A DNA stretch of 64,000 bases from Stenogyne calaminthoides (lineage: Eukaryota; Streptophyta; Magnoliopsida; Lamiales; Lamiaceae). Below are positions 46,048-56,782 of this stretch, piece after piece; position 1 is the first letter of the stretch, and the number at the start of each line of letters is the position of its first letter. The stretch lies in assembly GCA_037126765.1 (NCBI GenBank), contig JBBCBC010000027.1, positions 6,100,406 to 6,164,405 of the forward strand, in the 5' to 3' direction. The position numbers and the translations under genes were made by a program. The notes beneath the pieces were generated by a model that was not told the DNA's origin, ran no database searches, and was given only the letters and a program-made list of their open reading frames with translations.

Positions 46048-46764
46048 ATTTAGTTTCACAAGAGCAAGATGTAAGTAGATAGAAATCAAGTATTATCTTT
46101 TTTCTTAATCTTCACTTCTGTTTCAACCATACTACTCATTGTACAAAGTACAGAGATAGAGTGGGGAGGAATGCTTCCTTTTAGTGTATATTCTGCTCAT
46201 ACATTTGTAAATTCAAGTCTCTTCTATTTTCATTCACACTGCAGAAATTCTTGCATTCTTATTTGGTACTTTATTGTATGTTACTCTTTTCATAATCTGC
46301 CCTGTATTCCATTATTTGGGTTTTTTTTTTAAAAACAGATTCTTGATTTATTAAAAAAAAAATTATAAAAAAAGGATAAAAAATTGTTAAAGAACATATA
46401 ATGAAAAACATGAAACTGCATATCAAGATTTTGGCATATTTTCTCACTTGAATTGTATCAAAGGTATATAGAAACGAGGAAAATCCAGCTATACCAAGGT
46501 CAAAGTTTTGTCTTACATACTTTATTCTTCGTACAATTTCACTTTGACCACTAAAGGAGTGTATAACACAAGAAAGCAATAAGATGCTACCTAATAAAAA
46601 TAACTATTAGCAAAAAGAGTAGTAGTGAGAAAAAAGAAATTGATTTTCTAGAACCAGATCTCTAGTTTCCGGCCACTCTGCCAGATCTAACATCTTCTAC
46701 AAAATTTGTACAAAAGCCACTTTTTGGACAAAAAGTTGATTTATGTTACCACTTTTCCAGTTTT
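46048..46764. other. Array spacer 10
   Basis: 3' flank of gene 9 with shared phrase AATCCAGCTATACCAAGGTC (about 46481). No gene. Confidence 0.5.
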
Positions 46765-46920
46765 TTTTTAGACAAAAACTCATATGAGACGGTCTCATGC
46801 ATGAGACGGAGTTCAATCAAGCACAAATTACACCCACTCTTCCCAAAGTGTTAATGCGTCAATGCCCAACTTATACTCCGTCTCACCGTGAGACGGTCTC
46901 ATGCAAGTGTGCCTCTTTTT
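46765..46920 (+). mobile_element. GAGACGGTCTCA-type MITE, copy 4
   Basis: GACAAAAACTCATATGAGAC, GTCTCATGCATGAGACGGAG, AAAGTGTTAATGCGTCAATG, and end GTGAGACGGTCTCATGCAAG. Very close to copy 2. Confidence 0.78.
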
Positions 46921-46967
46921 TGTATTTGTGAGTATGTAATGTGACGATTGACAGACATATTTGAGAC

Positions 46968-47110
46968 ACACTTGCGTGAGACAATTTCATATGATGAGAC
47001 GGGGTATAATTTGAGCATTGTCGCTTTAGCACTTTGAGAGGGGTGGGTGTTGATTTGAGCTAGGTTATACTCCGTCTCATGTATGAGACCGTCTCATACG
47101 AATTTTTGTC
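46968..47110 (-). mobile_element. GAGACGGTCTCA-type MITE, copy 5, inverted
   Basis: GAGACACACTTGCGTGAGAC at the left and ATGTATGAGACCGTCTCATA with CGAATTTTTGT at the right, so it is opposite to copy 4, about 50 bases away. Confidence 0.75.
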
Positions 47111-47766
47111 AACATTTATTTTGTATAATGTGCAAATTTTCCCTTTTGATCCAATAGTATACAATTTCACTTTTGATCAAATTGTATACGAAATAAAATA
47201 CTATTGCAGGAGAATGAGGTTTATATTTACGTCCCAAATTTTAAGATAGCAGTAGAATTCCTTTTGAAAACAAAATGTTACATACTGTTGTTGGCAAAGA
47301 TTCTAATTCCGAGCATATATATGATGCAAAACTGTTGGGATTTCATAATTCACAAGGTTCCCTTGAATTTTAGACTATTTACAAGTTAATACATAGGAAA
47401 TGACTTCATTAGTACTGTGAGATTCCTTTGAGAGTAGCTGGAAGTTGTTTCTTTCCAAAGTCAACTACTCTAATTTCCCACAAGATTGTGTTACAGTTTC
47501 TTGTTATGAATCAAATAAAGACAACATATTAACAAGATTCTTATTATTGTACAAATACTTTAATCACAACAATCATGGAAAGTATACTAAGAAAACTAGA
47601 TTCTCCAAATTATTCAAACAGAGAAAGACAACAACCAAGTGAACCTTTCATTCTCTCACAACCCCTTTTAGGGCCCATTGCTAGTATCCAAAATCCCATA
47701 GTAAAAGATGCTGAGACTTCTCAAAGCTACCAAATTCTTGGAGTTTCTTCAGAGCAACTTCTCTCG
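47111..47766. other. Array spacer 11, 5' flank of gene 10
   Basis: Contains the shared 5' phrases TTCATTAGTACTGTGAGATT (about 47405) and ACAACCAAGTGAACCTTTCA (about 47630). Frames at 47204-47847 lie in this flank and are not called. Confidence 0.55.
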
Positions 47767-47865
47767 ATTTTTACGGAGAAAAACACTCCAACAAATTCTA
47801 GGATACTCCTACCAAACACCACCATAGTTGTAATCAATGAGGCATAATCCCTTACCCTATATAAA
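47767..47865 (+). promoter_or_regulatory. Core promoter of array gene 10
   Basis: GATTTTTACGGAGAAAAAC about 90 bases upstream of TATATAAA (47858-47865). Confidence 0.7.
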
Positions 47866-47992
47866 CCCTCCAACAAACATGCAACAATTTCAACAGCCCT
47901 TTTCTCAAAATTAATTTCTACCCCACACACACAAACACACCCTTGAAGCAACATTAGAAACCTAGGAAGCAAATATAAGAAAAGAGAAGAAA

Positions 47993-48280
47993 ATGTCCAC
48001 CACAGCAGCAGACATTATGTTTCAATGTGTGTTCGACGGAAGCTTGTCAATTTCCGACATGGACATTGAGCGGAGGCCCTATCATAAAAACTGCGAATGC
48101 GCATTGCATAAATCGAAAGGCAAATGCTCCCATTCAGGCTCAAAACAGAGGAATGTAGCATTTCCAAGAAAACAAATCAGAAGCAAATGTTCCTATTCAA
48201 TATCATCTTGGAATAGGGAGTTCATGAATGAAGGCTTCAACATGAATTTAGTTTCACAAGACCAAAATGTAAGTAGATAG
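47993..48280 (+). CDS. Small Cys/Ser-rich protein, array gene 10
   Basis: Single exon, 95 residues, last gene of the array. Start MSTTAADIMFQCVF (Gln at 11 where sisters have Arg), core RRPYHKNCECALHK at 27-40, fourth core Cys at 45, NVAFPRKQI at 54-62, CSYSISSWNREF, and full tail FNMNLVSQDQNVSR. Possible metal pattern C34-x-C36-x2-H39-x5-C45-x-H47. Closest to gene 3 in coding and leader sequence. Function unknown. Confidence 0.8.
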   Translation: MSTTAADIMFQCVFDGSLSISDMDIERRPYHKNCECALHKSKGKCSHSGSKQRNVAFPRKQIRSKCSYSISSWNREFMNEGFNMNLVSQDQNVSR

Positions 48281-48773
48281 AAATCAAGTTTTATCTTTTT
48301 TTTTTCTTATCTTTAATTAGTTCTTCTTCAACCAAACTTAAGGTACATATAGAGATAGAGTGGGGAGGAACAATTCCTTTTAAGTGTACATTCTGCTGAT
48401 TCATCTATATATTGAAGTCTCATTTATTTCATATACATTCTACAAATTCCTGCATTGTTATTTTACCATATTGTGTTTCTCCTTTCTACTTTATAACAAG
48501 GCCAGATCATCTTTCCACTTTTCAAACAAACTTGTTAATAATAATAAACTTTTTGTTGAAAACAATTGAATAAAAACATGCAACTGTATATCAAAAAAAT
48601 TGCATATCTTGTCATTTGAATAGTATCCAAGGTAGAACCAAGAAGGGAAATCCAGCTATACCAATATCAAAATTTTGTCTTATTATTTTATTATTTTCTT
48701 CTAAATAGAATCTCACTTTGACCACTATGCAGTATCTAATTAGATGGTATTGCTCCCGTTATAAAAAACTACT
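48281..48773. other. 3' flank of the last array gene
   Basis: Contains the usual 3' phrases (GTACATTCTGCTGATTCATC; TCCAGCTATACCAATATCAA). The array ends here. Confidence 0.55.
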
Positions 48774-49065
48774 CACCTCCCTCCATTCCAAAAAAATTTG
48801 TCCAATTATTTTTTGAAGCGTCCCACAAAAATTTAAACACCTAAAAAAAAAAATTCTTACCAAACTTAATCCTCTCAATATTCACATATTTACACCAAAT
48901 AGCATTACTTTTAAGGTCTATATATATGCACTCAATTTATTTAATTCATTTACTTTATACATATAAATTTCCTATATTACCCCTCAACACTCCCCTCAGT
49001 ATATTTTTTTCTTAACATTTGTGTCATAAAGTTGGGGCAATTTATTTTTTTTGGAACGAAGGGTG
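48774..49065. mobile_element. Stowaway-like MITE, relative of 14192-14461
   Basis: Starts CCTCCCTCCATTCCAAAAAA, ends TTTTTTGGAACGAAGGGTG. Shares TTTGTGTCATAAAGTTGGGG with the 14-kb copy. Ends are more diverged. Confidence 0.7.
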
Positions 49066-49333
49066 TATTTATTTACGAGTGAAAAAAGACTACATTCAAA
49101 CAACTTACACCATCCAGCGTCATTCTAAGAGCACCTCCAGTGGTCATTCTCCAAATTTCAGGAATTAGTTGTCACCTCACTGCCGCATCAAAAGTTAAGG
49201 TTGTGCTTGGATGTGGAATTTTTTTCCATTTATTTTCTTAATTTTATTTTTCACAAAATAATTCTCAATTTTATCAACTATTCACTCAAATTTACTATAT
49301 TATCTCAATAAATTTATTCTACATCAACAGTCA

Positions 49334-49600
49334 CTAATACACATTTGACTTTGGACAGCTGTTAAAATAGCCTTTAGAGAGCGGTTATAACAGTTGTCCA
49401 AGTAACAGCTGTCCAAACTTGGACAACTGTTAAAAAACTGTTGTCCAAAAGGGAGGGCTTAGACTGCGGGTTTATAACTGCATTACAAGCAGTTGCCTTG
49501 GACAGCGGTTATCAACCGCTGTTTAACCTATTTTTTTTAAATAATTTTATTTATTATTTAGATAGACAGCAGTTATAAACCGTTGTTCAATATATATATT
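49334..49600. repeat. CACTA subterminal repeats, left
   Basis: Repeated TTGGACAGCTGTTA, CAGTTGTCCAA, TTGGACAGCGGTTATCAACC and GCAGTTATAAACCGTTGTTC boxes in both orientations. Presumed transposase-binding region by analogy with En/Spm. Confidence 0.7.
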
Positions 49601-49922
49601 TTTTTAAATAATTAATTTATATTTTAAAAAATCTATAATAAAACCATTAACCAAAACTTATATATACGTCCAATACCATAAACTATAAATCAAAAATCCT
49701 ATAATAAAATCATAAACCAAAACTTATACCACTGTAATATATATACGTCCAATACCAAAACATCAAATAAATAAACATAAACATCATGAAATAAATAAAC
49801 ATACACATCATAAACATATATATACGTCCAATACACCAAAAACATGAAATATATATCATCACAAATATATAATTTAATTAAATGCTACTTAAAACTTCAA
49901 ATAACAATCACTCAATATCGTA

Positions 49923-50580
49923 TCAATATAAGAATCGATTGTATAGGTACCTCGTCCAATCTTTTTTCCATTTCTCCATTCTTTTCTTAGAGTAAGACTT
50001 GAGCGGACGGTCATAGACAAACTGCAAACAACGAATCAATCAATATAGTATGAATTTTTATTCAATCAATAATAATTTAAATAAATCGATAAATTGACTT
50101 ACATTGTTAGGATTAATCATCGTTTGAGAAGCGGAGATTATATCTTCAATAAATCAACACACAAAATGTCCACAATGATCATTATCTCGTTGCCTCGAAA
50201 CATGTTGATTAGCAATTATAATCATGTATTACAATTATGATTTCTTTCGATTAATTTGATAATTTTTTAAATTAAATTTACCTTAACGTTAATCCAGTTC
50301 ACTTTATTGAAATTGTATCTTGAACCTTGACTCAGCAGGCGACTCCGATACATCGTCATCACCCTATTATTATTATTATTATAATTAAAAAAATAAAAAT
50401 AAATTAAATATGCATAATTTTAAAAGTAAAACAAATTATTATATAGAATATTAAAAATGAACTTACGCTTCCATATATGAAACGAGATCAGGGCGATTTG
50501 AAATCACTCCATTCGAAGCTGGGTCCATAAAATACACACTTAATGTATTCATGTTTATTGTGACCAGCACCCAATGGCTC
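49923..50580 (-). pseudogene. Ulp1-like (C48) cysteine protease exons
   Basis: Four exons are readable on the minus strand. 50467-50580 gives HWVLVTINMNTLSVYFMDP, with the His and Asp typical of C48 SUMO-type proteases, and ends before GTAAGT. 50282-50363 gives MYRSRLLSQGS and KVNWINVK. 50103-50212 gives RQRDNDHCGHFV, with the Gln and catalytic Cys, then TGA where an Arg codon is expected. 49923-50021 gives FVYDRPLKSYSKKRMEKWKK and a stop. Such domains are carried by plant CACTA and MULE elements. The upstream part is missing and a nonsense codon is present, so it is decayed. Confidence 0.68.
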
Positions 50581-50622
50581 CTATATTATATTGAGACGCA
50601 AGTGTCGTGGATCGTTGTCAAA

Positions 50623-51504
50623 TTATGGATGCCTGACATCGAATGTCTTCCACTGGGATGAATCAGCAGGGTGTCTTAGCATTCCATCTTTGATCCTATC
50701 ATCATGATGCCAAGTTAAATTTCTAGCATCCACAGCACTACTATACATTCTCCTGAATCTTGGTATTATTGGAAAGTACCACAACACCTTCGCGGGAGAT
50801 TTAATTTTTTTATATCGCTTCTCCCCACACTTGAGACATTCATCGAGGTCTGCACACTCCTTTCGAAATAAGATACAATCACCCGAACAAGCATGAATTT
50901 TCTGATGTGTTAACCCCATGGACTTGAGCATTTGTTTAGCATCATATGCTCTCTTAGGCAGTACATTTCCATCAGGCAATAGACCACTAACTGCTTCCAG
51001 CATACTTGTGAAGCACGCATTGGACAACTGATGAGCTGCTTTCAGGTTGTACAATATCAACACAGCTGACAGTTTTGTTGCCTTCTTACACCCGGGCCAT
51101 AGTGGTAATCCAGCAGAATCCCTTAACTTCTCTGACATATAAGGGTGATCTTGCAGATCATCGTCATCCCCACTCGATGTATCAACAATCGGTACATCAT
51201 CGAAAATATCTGCATCCACTGTATCTTCAAACCTAAAGTCAGTTCCTAGCTTGCTTGAGCTACATCTATCTCTTGTCTCACCATGAGATGTCCAAACGGT
51301 ATATGCTTTATCAATACCATGAATCATCAAGTGGACGAACAAATTTTCTCGACCACTAACAGTTTTTCCATTCATACATTTCCAACAAGGACATGGAATG
51401 TACCGATGGTCAGTGCAGTGTTTAATTGCATGATTACAAAATTCATCCACCCCATTCCTATACTCCTCTGATAATCGATCTGCTCGAATCCATTTTCGAT
51501 CCAT
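50623..51504 (-). pseudogene. CACTA transposase, TNP2-type, truncated
   Basis: Minus-strand frame of 293 residues. The N terminus MDRKWIRADRLSEEYRNGV with CPCWKC nearby is the transposase-associated domain that begins plant CACTA transposases. Residues about 130-290 match the start of the TNP2 domain (LPLWPGCKKATKLSAV, then CSGDCILFRKE, CLKCGEKRYKK). The frame ends in TAA right after FDVRHP. The continuing codons still read FDNDPRHLRLN, as in intact TNP2, so the stop is a point mutation. About two thirds of TNP2, including the catalytic region, is absent. Confidence 0.85.
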
Positions 51505-52508
51505 ATAGAACTAGAGATGTCTATAGGAAAGACAGTATGAAGTGTTTCTCAAGACAATGTATCCTAATGTATTAAACCTAAAAGTATTCCAATTCTAATG
51601 TATAAAACAATCATTTTTTTATTGAATGTTATTTCATAACAAAACAAATGCATACCTAATCATACTTAATCTACATTCATTTTAATTTTCTAATTTTGAG
51701 GTTTAAACCTTTATGAATTGGTAAAATAATTGAACATATATATATCCACAAAATCACATTGGGTAGGTCAAGTCAAGATTAACCAAGTCAACAAAAGTTT
51801 ATAACTTGATTACTACTTCAAATTCTAATGTACCTAAGGTTTTGTTGCTTCTCAAGACAATGTATCCTAATATACCATCAATTATCTAAAGTAACACACT
51901 ATCCATTCACCAAATCATCAATCAATAACTCAAATATATCCTAATTCATATAAATTCATCAATCAACCCAAAATATATAAATTCACATTTTAATCCACAC
52001 ATTTGCAAGAGCATTCGCATCCCAAAAACTAAATTAAACAATCTATTCATATCTAAAGCAACACATTATTCATTCACCAAATCATCAAATCAATAACTCA
52101 AATATATCATAATGTATTAATCTTAATTTATGCTTAAATCCTCACACAAGTATATTATCAAACACCTTAAGTGCATCAATTAAACAACCAACCAACCAAA
52201 AAATCATATAAACTCATCAACCAACCCATAATTTAACACTAATTTATGCTTAAATCCTCACACAAGCATATTATCAAACACCTTGAGTGCATCAATTGTT
52301 CATTTCTAAATTGCATAAAAAAATCAAGTCAATTAAGCCACACATATATTAATTCATTTCTAACAAATTGTTTATCTCTAATAATAACAACAATTAATCT
52401 CTAAAACTAACATATATATACATACACCAATATATTAATTGTTTCTCTAACACTAACATATATATACATACATACATATATATATATAAAAGAAAAATTA
52501 CCTATATA
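51505..52508. other. CACTA interior, AT-rich, with direct repeats
   Basis: A roughly 55-base sequence (TTATGCTTAAATCCTCACAC) at about 52128 recurs at about 52246. AATAACTCAAATATATC also occurs twice. A TA/CATA microsatellite lies at 52405-52495. No coding region. Confidence 0.55.
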
Positions 52509-52690
52509 TGTATTAGAGATATAAATAAATAGAAGATTTAATTTGTAATTATCCTTGATTTACTCCTTGATTGTTGTTTGTATCATTTCCTTATTTACTG
52601 AGATTGGCGTAACCTCCAAGCCAATCACCATGTATATATACCCATGTAATTCTCACAGAATTAGTATAAGAAAATATTGTATTTTCAATA
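52509..52690 (+). repeat. Possible solo LTR nested in the CACTA element
   Basis: Starts TGTATTAGAGATATAAAT, contains TTGATTTACTCCTTGATTGT, the TATA-like ATGTATATATACCCATGTAA and ends near ATTTTCAATA. The layout resembles short plant LTRs. No target duplication was confirmed. Confidence 0.4.
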
Positions 52691-52975
52691 TCTTATAATA
52701 TGGAGGTGGATGAAGGCGGCGACGGCGGCAAGGCAACGACGGCGGTGGTAGGGGAGGACGCGCGATACGACGTTGAAGGAGGAGGGCGACGGCGGCAAGG
52801 CAACGCGGGACGACGGGTTGAAGAAGGAGGGTGACGGCGGCGGCGGTAGAGGGAAGAAGAGGGCGATTTGGGGGAGAGGGAGGAGTTCGATTTGGTGGGA
52901 AGGGAAGACGATTTGGGGGAGAAGGGCGATTTGGGGGAGAAGACGATTTGGGGGAGAATACATTCTGGAATTAAT
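52691..52975. repeat. GC-rich tandem repeats in CACTA end
   Basis: GGCGACGGCGGCAAGGCAAC occurs twice. Further right, GGGCGATTTGGGGGAGA-type units repeat at 15-18-base spacing. Long frames on both strands (Pro/Ser- or Gly/Arg-rich) result from this repetition. A captured gene fragment is possible but not shown. Confidence 0.6.
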
Positions 52976-52997
52976 TCGCGATTTGTACGTTTAACTA

Positions 52998-53210
52998 ACA
53001 CCTTGGACAGCGGTTCCGAACCGCTGTCTAAGTATGTTTGCATAGCGGTTTGAAACCGTTTTCCAAGTTTTGTTCTTGGACAACGATTTTGAACCGCTGT
53101 CTATTTTTTATTTTTTTTTAATAAAACCGCTCTCTAAGTTATATCTAGGAGAGTTGTTTGGAAAAAAAAATGTTCAAGTGCAACTGTGCAAGTTTAAATG
53201 TGTAGTAGTG
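52998..53210. repeat. CACTA subterminal repeats, right
   Basis: TTGGACAGCGGTTCCGAACC, GCGGTTTGAAACCGTT and GATTTTGAACCGCTGTCTA boxes, inverted relatives of the left-end boxes. Confidence 0.7.
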
Positions 53211-56200
53211 AGCGTAAGTTCCTTTGACATGGGTGATGAGTGAAGGGACACTATGATCATTGACTTTTGTTTGGCAATTTGTTTCATTTGGGAACGTGTT
53301 TATTTATATATTTGGTTAATTATTGTTGTTGTTGAATTTTTTATAAAATGTTATTTTTTCTTTATTCATATATTTAATTTTTAAATTTGTTTATATATAT
53401 TTGATTTTTTACTTAATTATTTATGAGTAATTCTCATTCGAAACTTGTTCACTGTGAAATTGATTTAATATTCATAGATATTACCTTTCAATACCATTTT
53501 GTAATATAAATCATATCTTTCAGTTATCACTATTAATACACATCTTGTAATATAAATAGCATATTTCAATGTTATGAATAATGCATTTTATGTAGTAAAA
53601 AAAAATACACTCTTTAATTATCACAACTATCATCTTTTAATAAATATAAATTGTGCTCTTTATTCAATTTCACAGATTTTTTTGCGTAATTAATTTATTT
53701 ATCTATATTTTGCAATTACTTGCCTACTCAATGAAGTTGATGAATGTGTGTATGCTTTTTAATAAAATTTTCTATTATTTATTATATATGTATTCAATAT
53801 TTGTATTACACAAATTTATTTGTTATGTCAATACTGACGGCTTCGAATGTCATATTTACTATTTTTAATCATGAGTAATATTTATAAAAATGTGTCAACA
53901 AAAATTATCAAGCCCAATTTACGATTCATATTTAAATAGTAATTGGATTTTGATAATGAGTAACACCATATAAACCAGGTCTGTATATAAAACCAGGTCT
54001 GTATATAAACTTTATCACTGTTATGATAATTGATTTTTATCAAGTCGGGGTGTAGAATATATTTAGTTTTTGTATATAATAGTGATAATTTTCATACACA
54101 ATAATTATATTAAAAAAATAAAAGTTTACCGTGAACTCGAGTTCACTCAAGTTTTTGTCTCTGATAGTTTACTCTCTTTTCATTGTAACACGATTTATAT
54201 ATAACTAGCATTATTAAAATACACATTAACATTATAAAACACATTTGTAAAATAATAGGCTTTACATAATTTTTAACACGCTTATATAATAAAACAATAT
54301 TGTTTAGTGTAACTTTATAAATGTACTGGAATTCTTTAATGTATTGAATATTTAAGTGGCTCTCTGCCACTAATAATTCATGAATTGATTAAAATGCAAG
54401 AAACGAACACTCACGAATTTAACAAGAATTATTAAAAGAATTATAAGTTTAAGAGGTTTGACGTTTGTTACATAATAAAATTTAATTATACGCGGATTTA
54501 CATATAGTTCTCAATTTGTATGCCAAAAAAATCCATATATATGTATCAAGAAATAATAAAATAAATAATTATTTTTTTACAATATAATTTGGTTTTCATA
54601 ATTTTAGTAAATTAGTTGGATTATTTTTAAATAAAAAATAATTAAAACAACACAAATTTAATTTCACCATATTTTCTATTAAAAAAAATAAAATCCACAT
54701 TCAACCACACTCTTATTTTCAACAGACGTGTCATATCAATTATAATCATTACACTTTTTTCGCATTCAATCACATTCTTATTTTTTAAAACTATTCATCC
54801 AAAAGAAAAATTCTCATAAAAATGATAAATGAAAAAATAACATTACATTCAAGCACAACCTAAATATTCTTTTCTCTAAAACTCCTTTCCTTTCCAATCA
54901 TCTTACCTAACAAATAACTATTTCATGGAACTCACTATTAAAATATACATTTTTAATAAATGAAAAAAAAAAGTGAACGGACCCCACAAAATTCCAGCCA
55001 ACATTCCCACTTTCTTCCCTTTTTTTCTCACCCTCTTTCCTTCTCCTGTCTTATAGATAAAAGCGACAACTGCATTTGAATAACTTAAAGTCTAAGTCTT
55101 GTCGCATCCAGGTTACACAGTTCAATATAAACAAATTGCATATTAAAGTATAATAAATTATCTAAAATGCATTATAAGTGTACGGTGCATCTGTATGTAT
55201 ATGAGATTCACTCTCATTTAAAAAGTTTTTGGCTTGAAACTAAATATTTTTGCCGGATTACTTTTATAAATATTGTCATAATTGTAGTTTTTTTTTATAC
55301 ATTTTTTTTAAAAAACAAATGTGATATATTTATAAATGTCCGGATGTTGAGGTATATTTGCATATTTTGCCTAAAGATAACTTATCAGAATATATGTCCA
55401 AATGTATCATTAGCTGCCGCTGTTTTCTTTAAAATTCTTCCAGATGTCCTTTGAAATTATCTTACTTTTTTTTTCGATAAAATTCCCCCCAGATGTCAAA
55501 ATATTGGGAAATAATACTCCCAGATGGCACTGTCATGATTCTTTCTTCTAAGAAATTAATTTACGGCTCAGTTTGATATTAGCAGCCGCAGTTTTCTCAA
55601 TATCTATGGACCCATTTGTACTTATAATACTGCCCAAACACATATCAGCTCATAACTCATGAGTCATGACACATATAGCATACTTCTCCTCCTATCTTCT
55701 AGATGCAGATATCTCAACTTAATTCCACAAGATAAGCTGCATTTTTTATTTTATTTTTGTTTATTGATTAAGCTAGCTTGTAAATTTTTAATTTAGAATT
55801 ATTTATTAATTAGTGGTAGTTATATAATGAGTTGATAGTAGAGATCGCTAAAAAATTGTGAGACATTCGTATTATTTTAAAAAACTAATTGAAAAAAAAA
55901 TGCTACTTTCAATTTTTAATTATATTAGTATATATATCTATGAGCAATATCTTGTATGCATCAGCGCACTACAACTCTAATGTATTTTTTAAATATGTAA
56001 CTTATTTCAAATTACAGTAGTTGTATGTTTTATTATATTATATATTTTAAATATGCACTTAAATTGCACTATGTACCCAATGCACATAAGACTTTCTATA
56101 TATTATGAGACGTTAATTATTAAGGTGTTTAAAGTAATTAGTAAATTTCATGCGCACCAAATGTACCGTGTAATTAACGTGTATTTTTGAGACATTTGAC

Positions 56201-56700
56201 TTTTTTACTTAAAACATAAAATGATAAAATTTAATTATTTACGTTGAAACATGATACACCAGTTGTACAAAGTACTTTGCCTAGGATAATTGGCATTCTG
56301 GCTCAGGGGTGTTTTAAACCTCAACTCAAACTCAATAAATATTTATTTTTAAAGTAAATTGGATCATACCAATCTAAATTTTAAGTGTTTTTCAACGTAG
56401 ACTAGAGGCCTGAAACACCCCCTAATTCTAATTAACTGTTGAGACGCATGCAATTGTAATTTATTACTTAAAAATATAGTTTGACTTGTATTTTTTTGGA
56501 TTGAAATAGATAAAGCTGAATTCAATATGAGGATCAGATGATCTATCAAAGGGCCCCACAACGCGTAAATATCCATTTAAAGGTCTTACCCTTATCCAAA
56601 CAGTGGGTAACAGTTCCCAAATTAATAATGTGAGTAACATCTTTCGCCGTTGTTTCCTCCAAATAAATCATCCGCGTTATTTTACAAAAAAATAAGTACC
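53211..56700. other. AT-rich spacer
   Basis: About 3.5 kb with no supportable gene. 53430-53690 is an inverted relative of the 22-kb minisatellite. 53970-54150 resembles 33260-33490 (ATCACTGTTATG boxes). 55140-55205 and 55945-56100 are GTGCAC-type repeats. Short frames here match nothing. Confidence 0.5.
53430..53690. repeat. Minisatellite-like repeat, relative of 21930-22180
   Basis: Starts GAAACTTGTTCACTGTGAAA; TGTAATATAAAT occurs twice at 53512-53563, and ACACTCTTTAATTATCACAA follows. These are complements of boxes in the 22-kb copy. Confidence 0.5.
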
Positions 56701-56707
56701 TATAAAT
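56701..56707 (+). promoter_or_regulatory. TATA box of the calmodulin-like gene
   Basis: TATAAAT lies 82 bases upstream of the ATG, a normal position in plants. Confidence 0.6.
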
Positions 56708-56782
56708 ACCTCAAACAAAATCCATCAAACAACCAAATCCAATATCTTTACTAATAATTTCTAAAACACTTAATTTCAATCA

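Larger units (their letters stand above)
49332..53210 (-). mobile_element. CACTA (En/Spm) transposon, internally deleted
   Basis: Left end CACTAATACACATTTGACTT and right end AAGTTTAAATGTGTAGTAGTG are inverted relatives, with AGT / AGC outside (a possible decayed 3-bp target duplication). Subterminal regions carry many inverted boxes of the form TTGGACAGCGGTT / AACCGCTGTC, the usual layout of CACTA elements. Inside, on the minus strand, are a truncated TNP2-type transposase and Ulp1-like protease exons. At 3.9 kb it is much shorter than a full autonomous element, so it has lost internal sequence. Confidence 0.85.

Noticed and set aside
28624..47110. CRISPR-like array from the regularly recurring repeats
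   Set aside because: The repeats are MITEs and duplicated gene flanks with kilobase spacing in a plant genome.
52685..53043. Pro/Ser-rich minus-strand proteins at 52.7-53.0 kb
   Set aside because: They arise from GC-rich tandem repeats in the CACTA end, and several frames are open at once.
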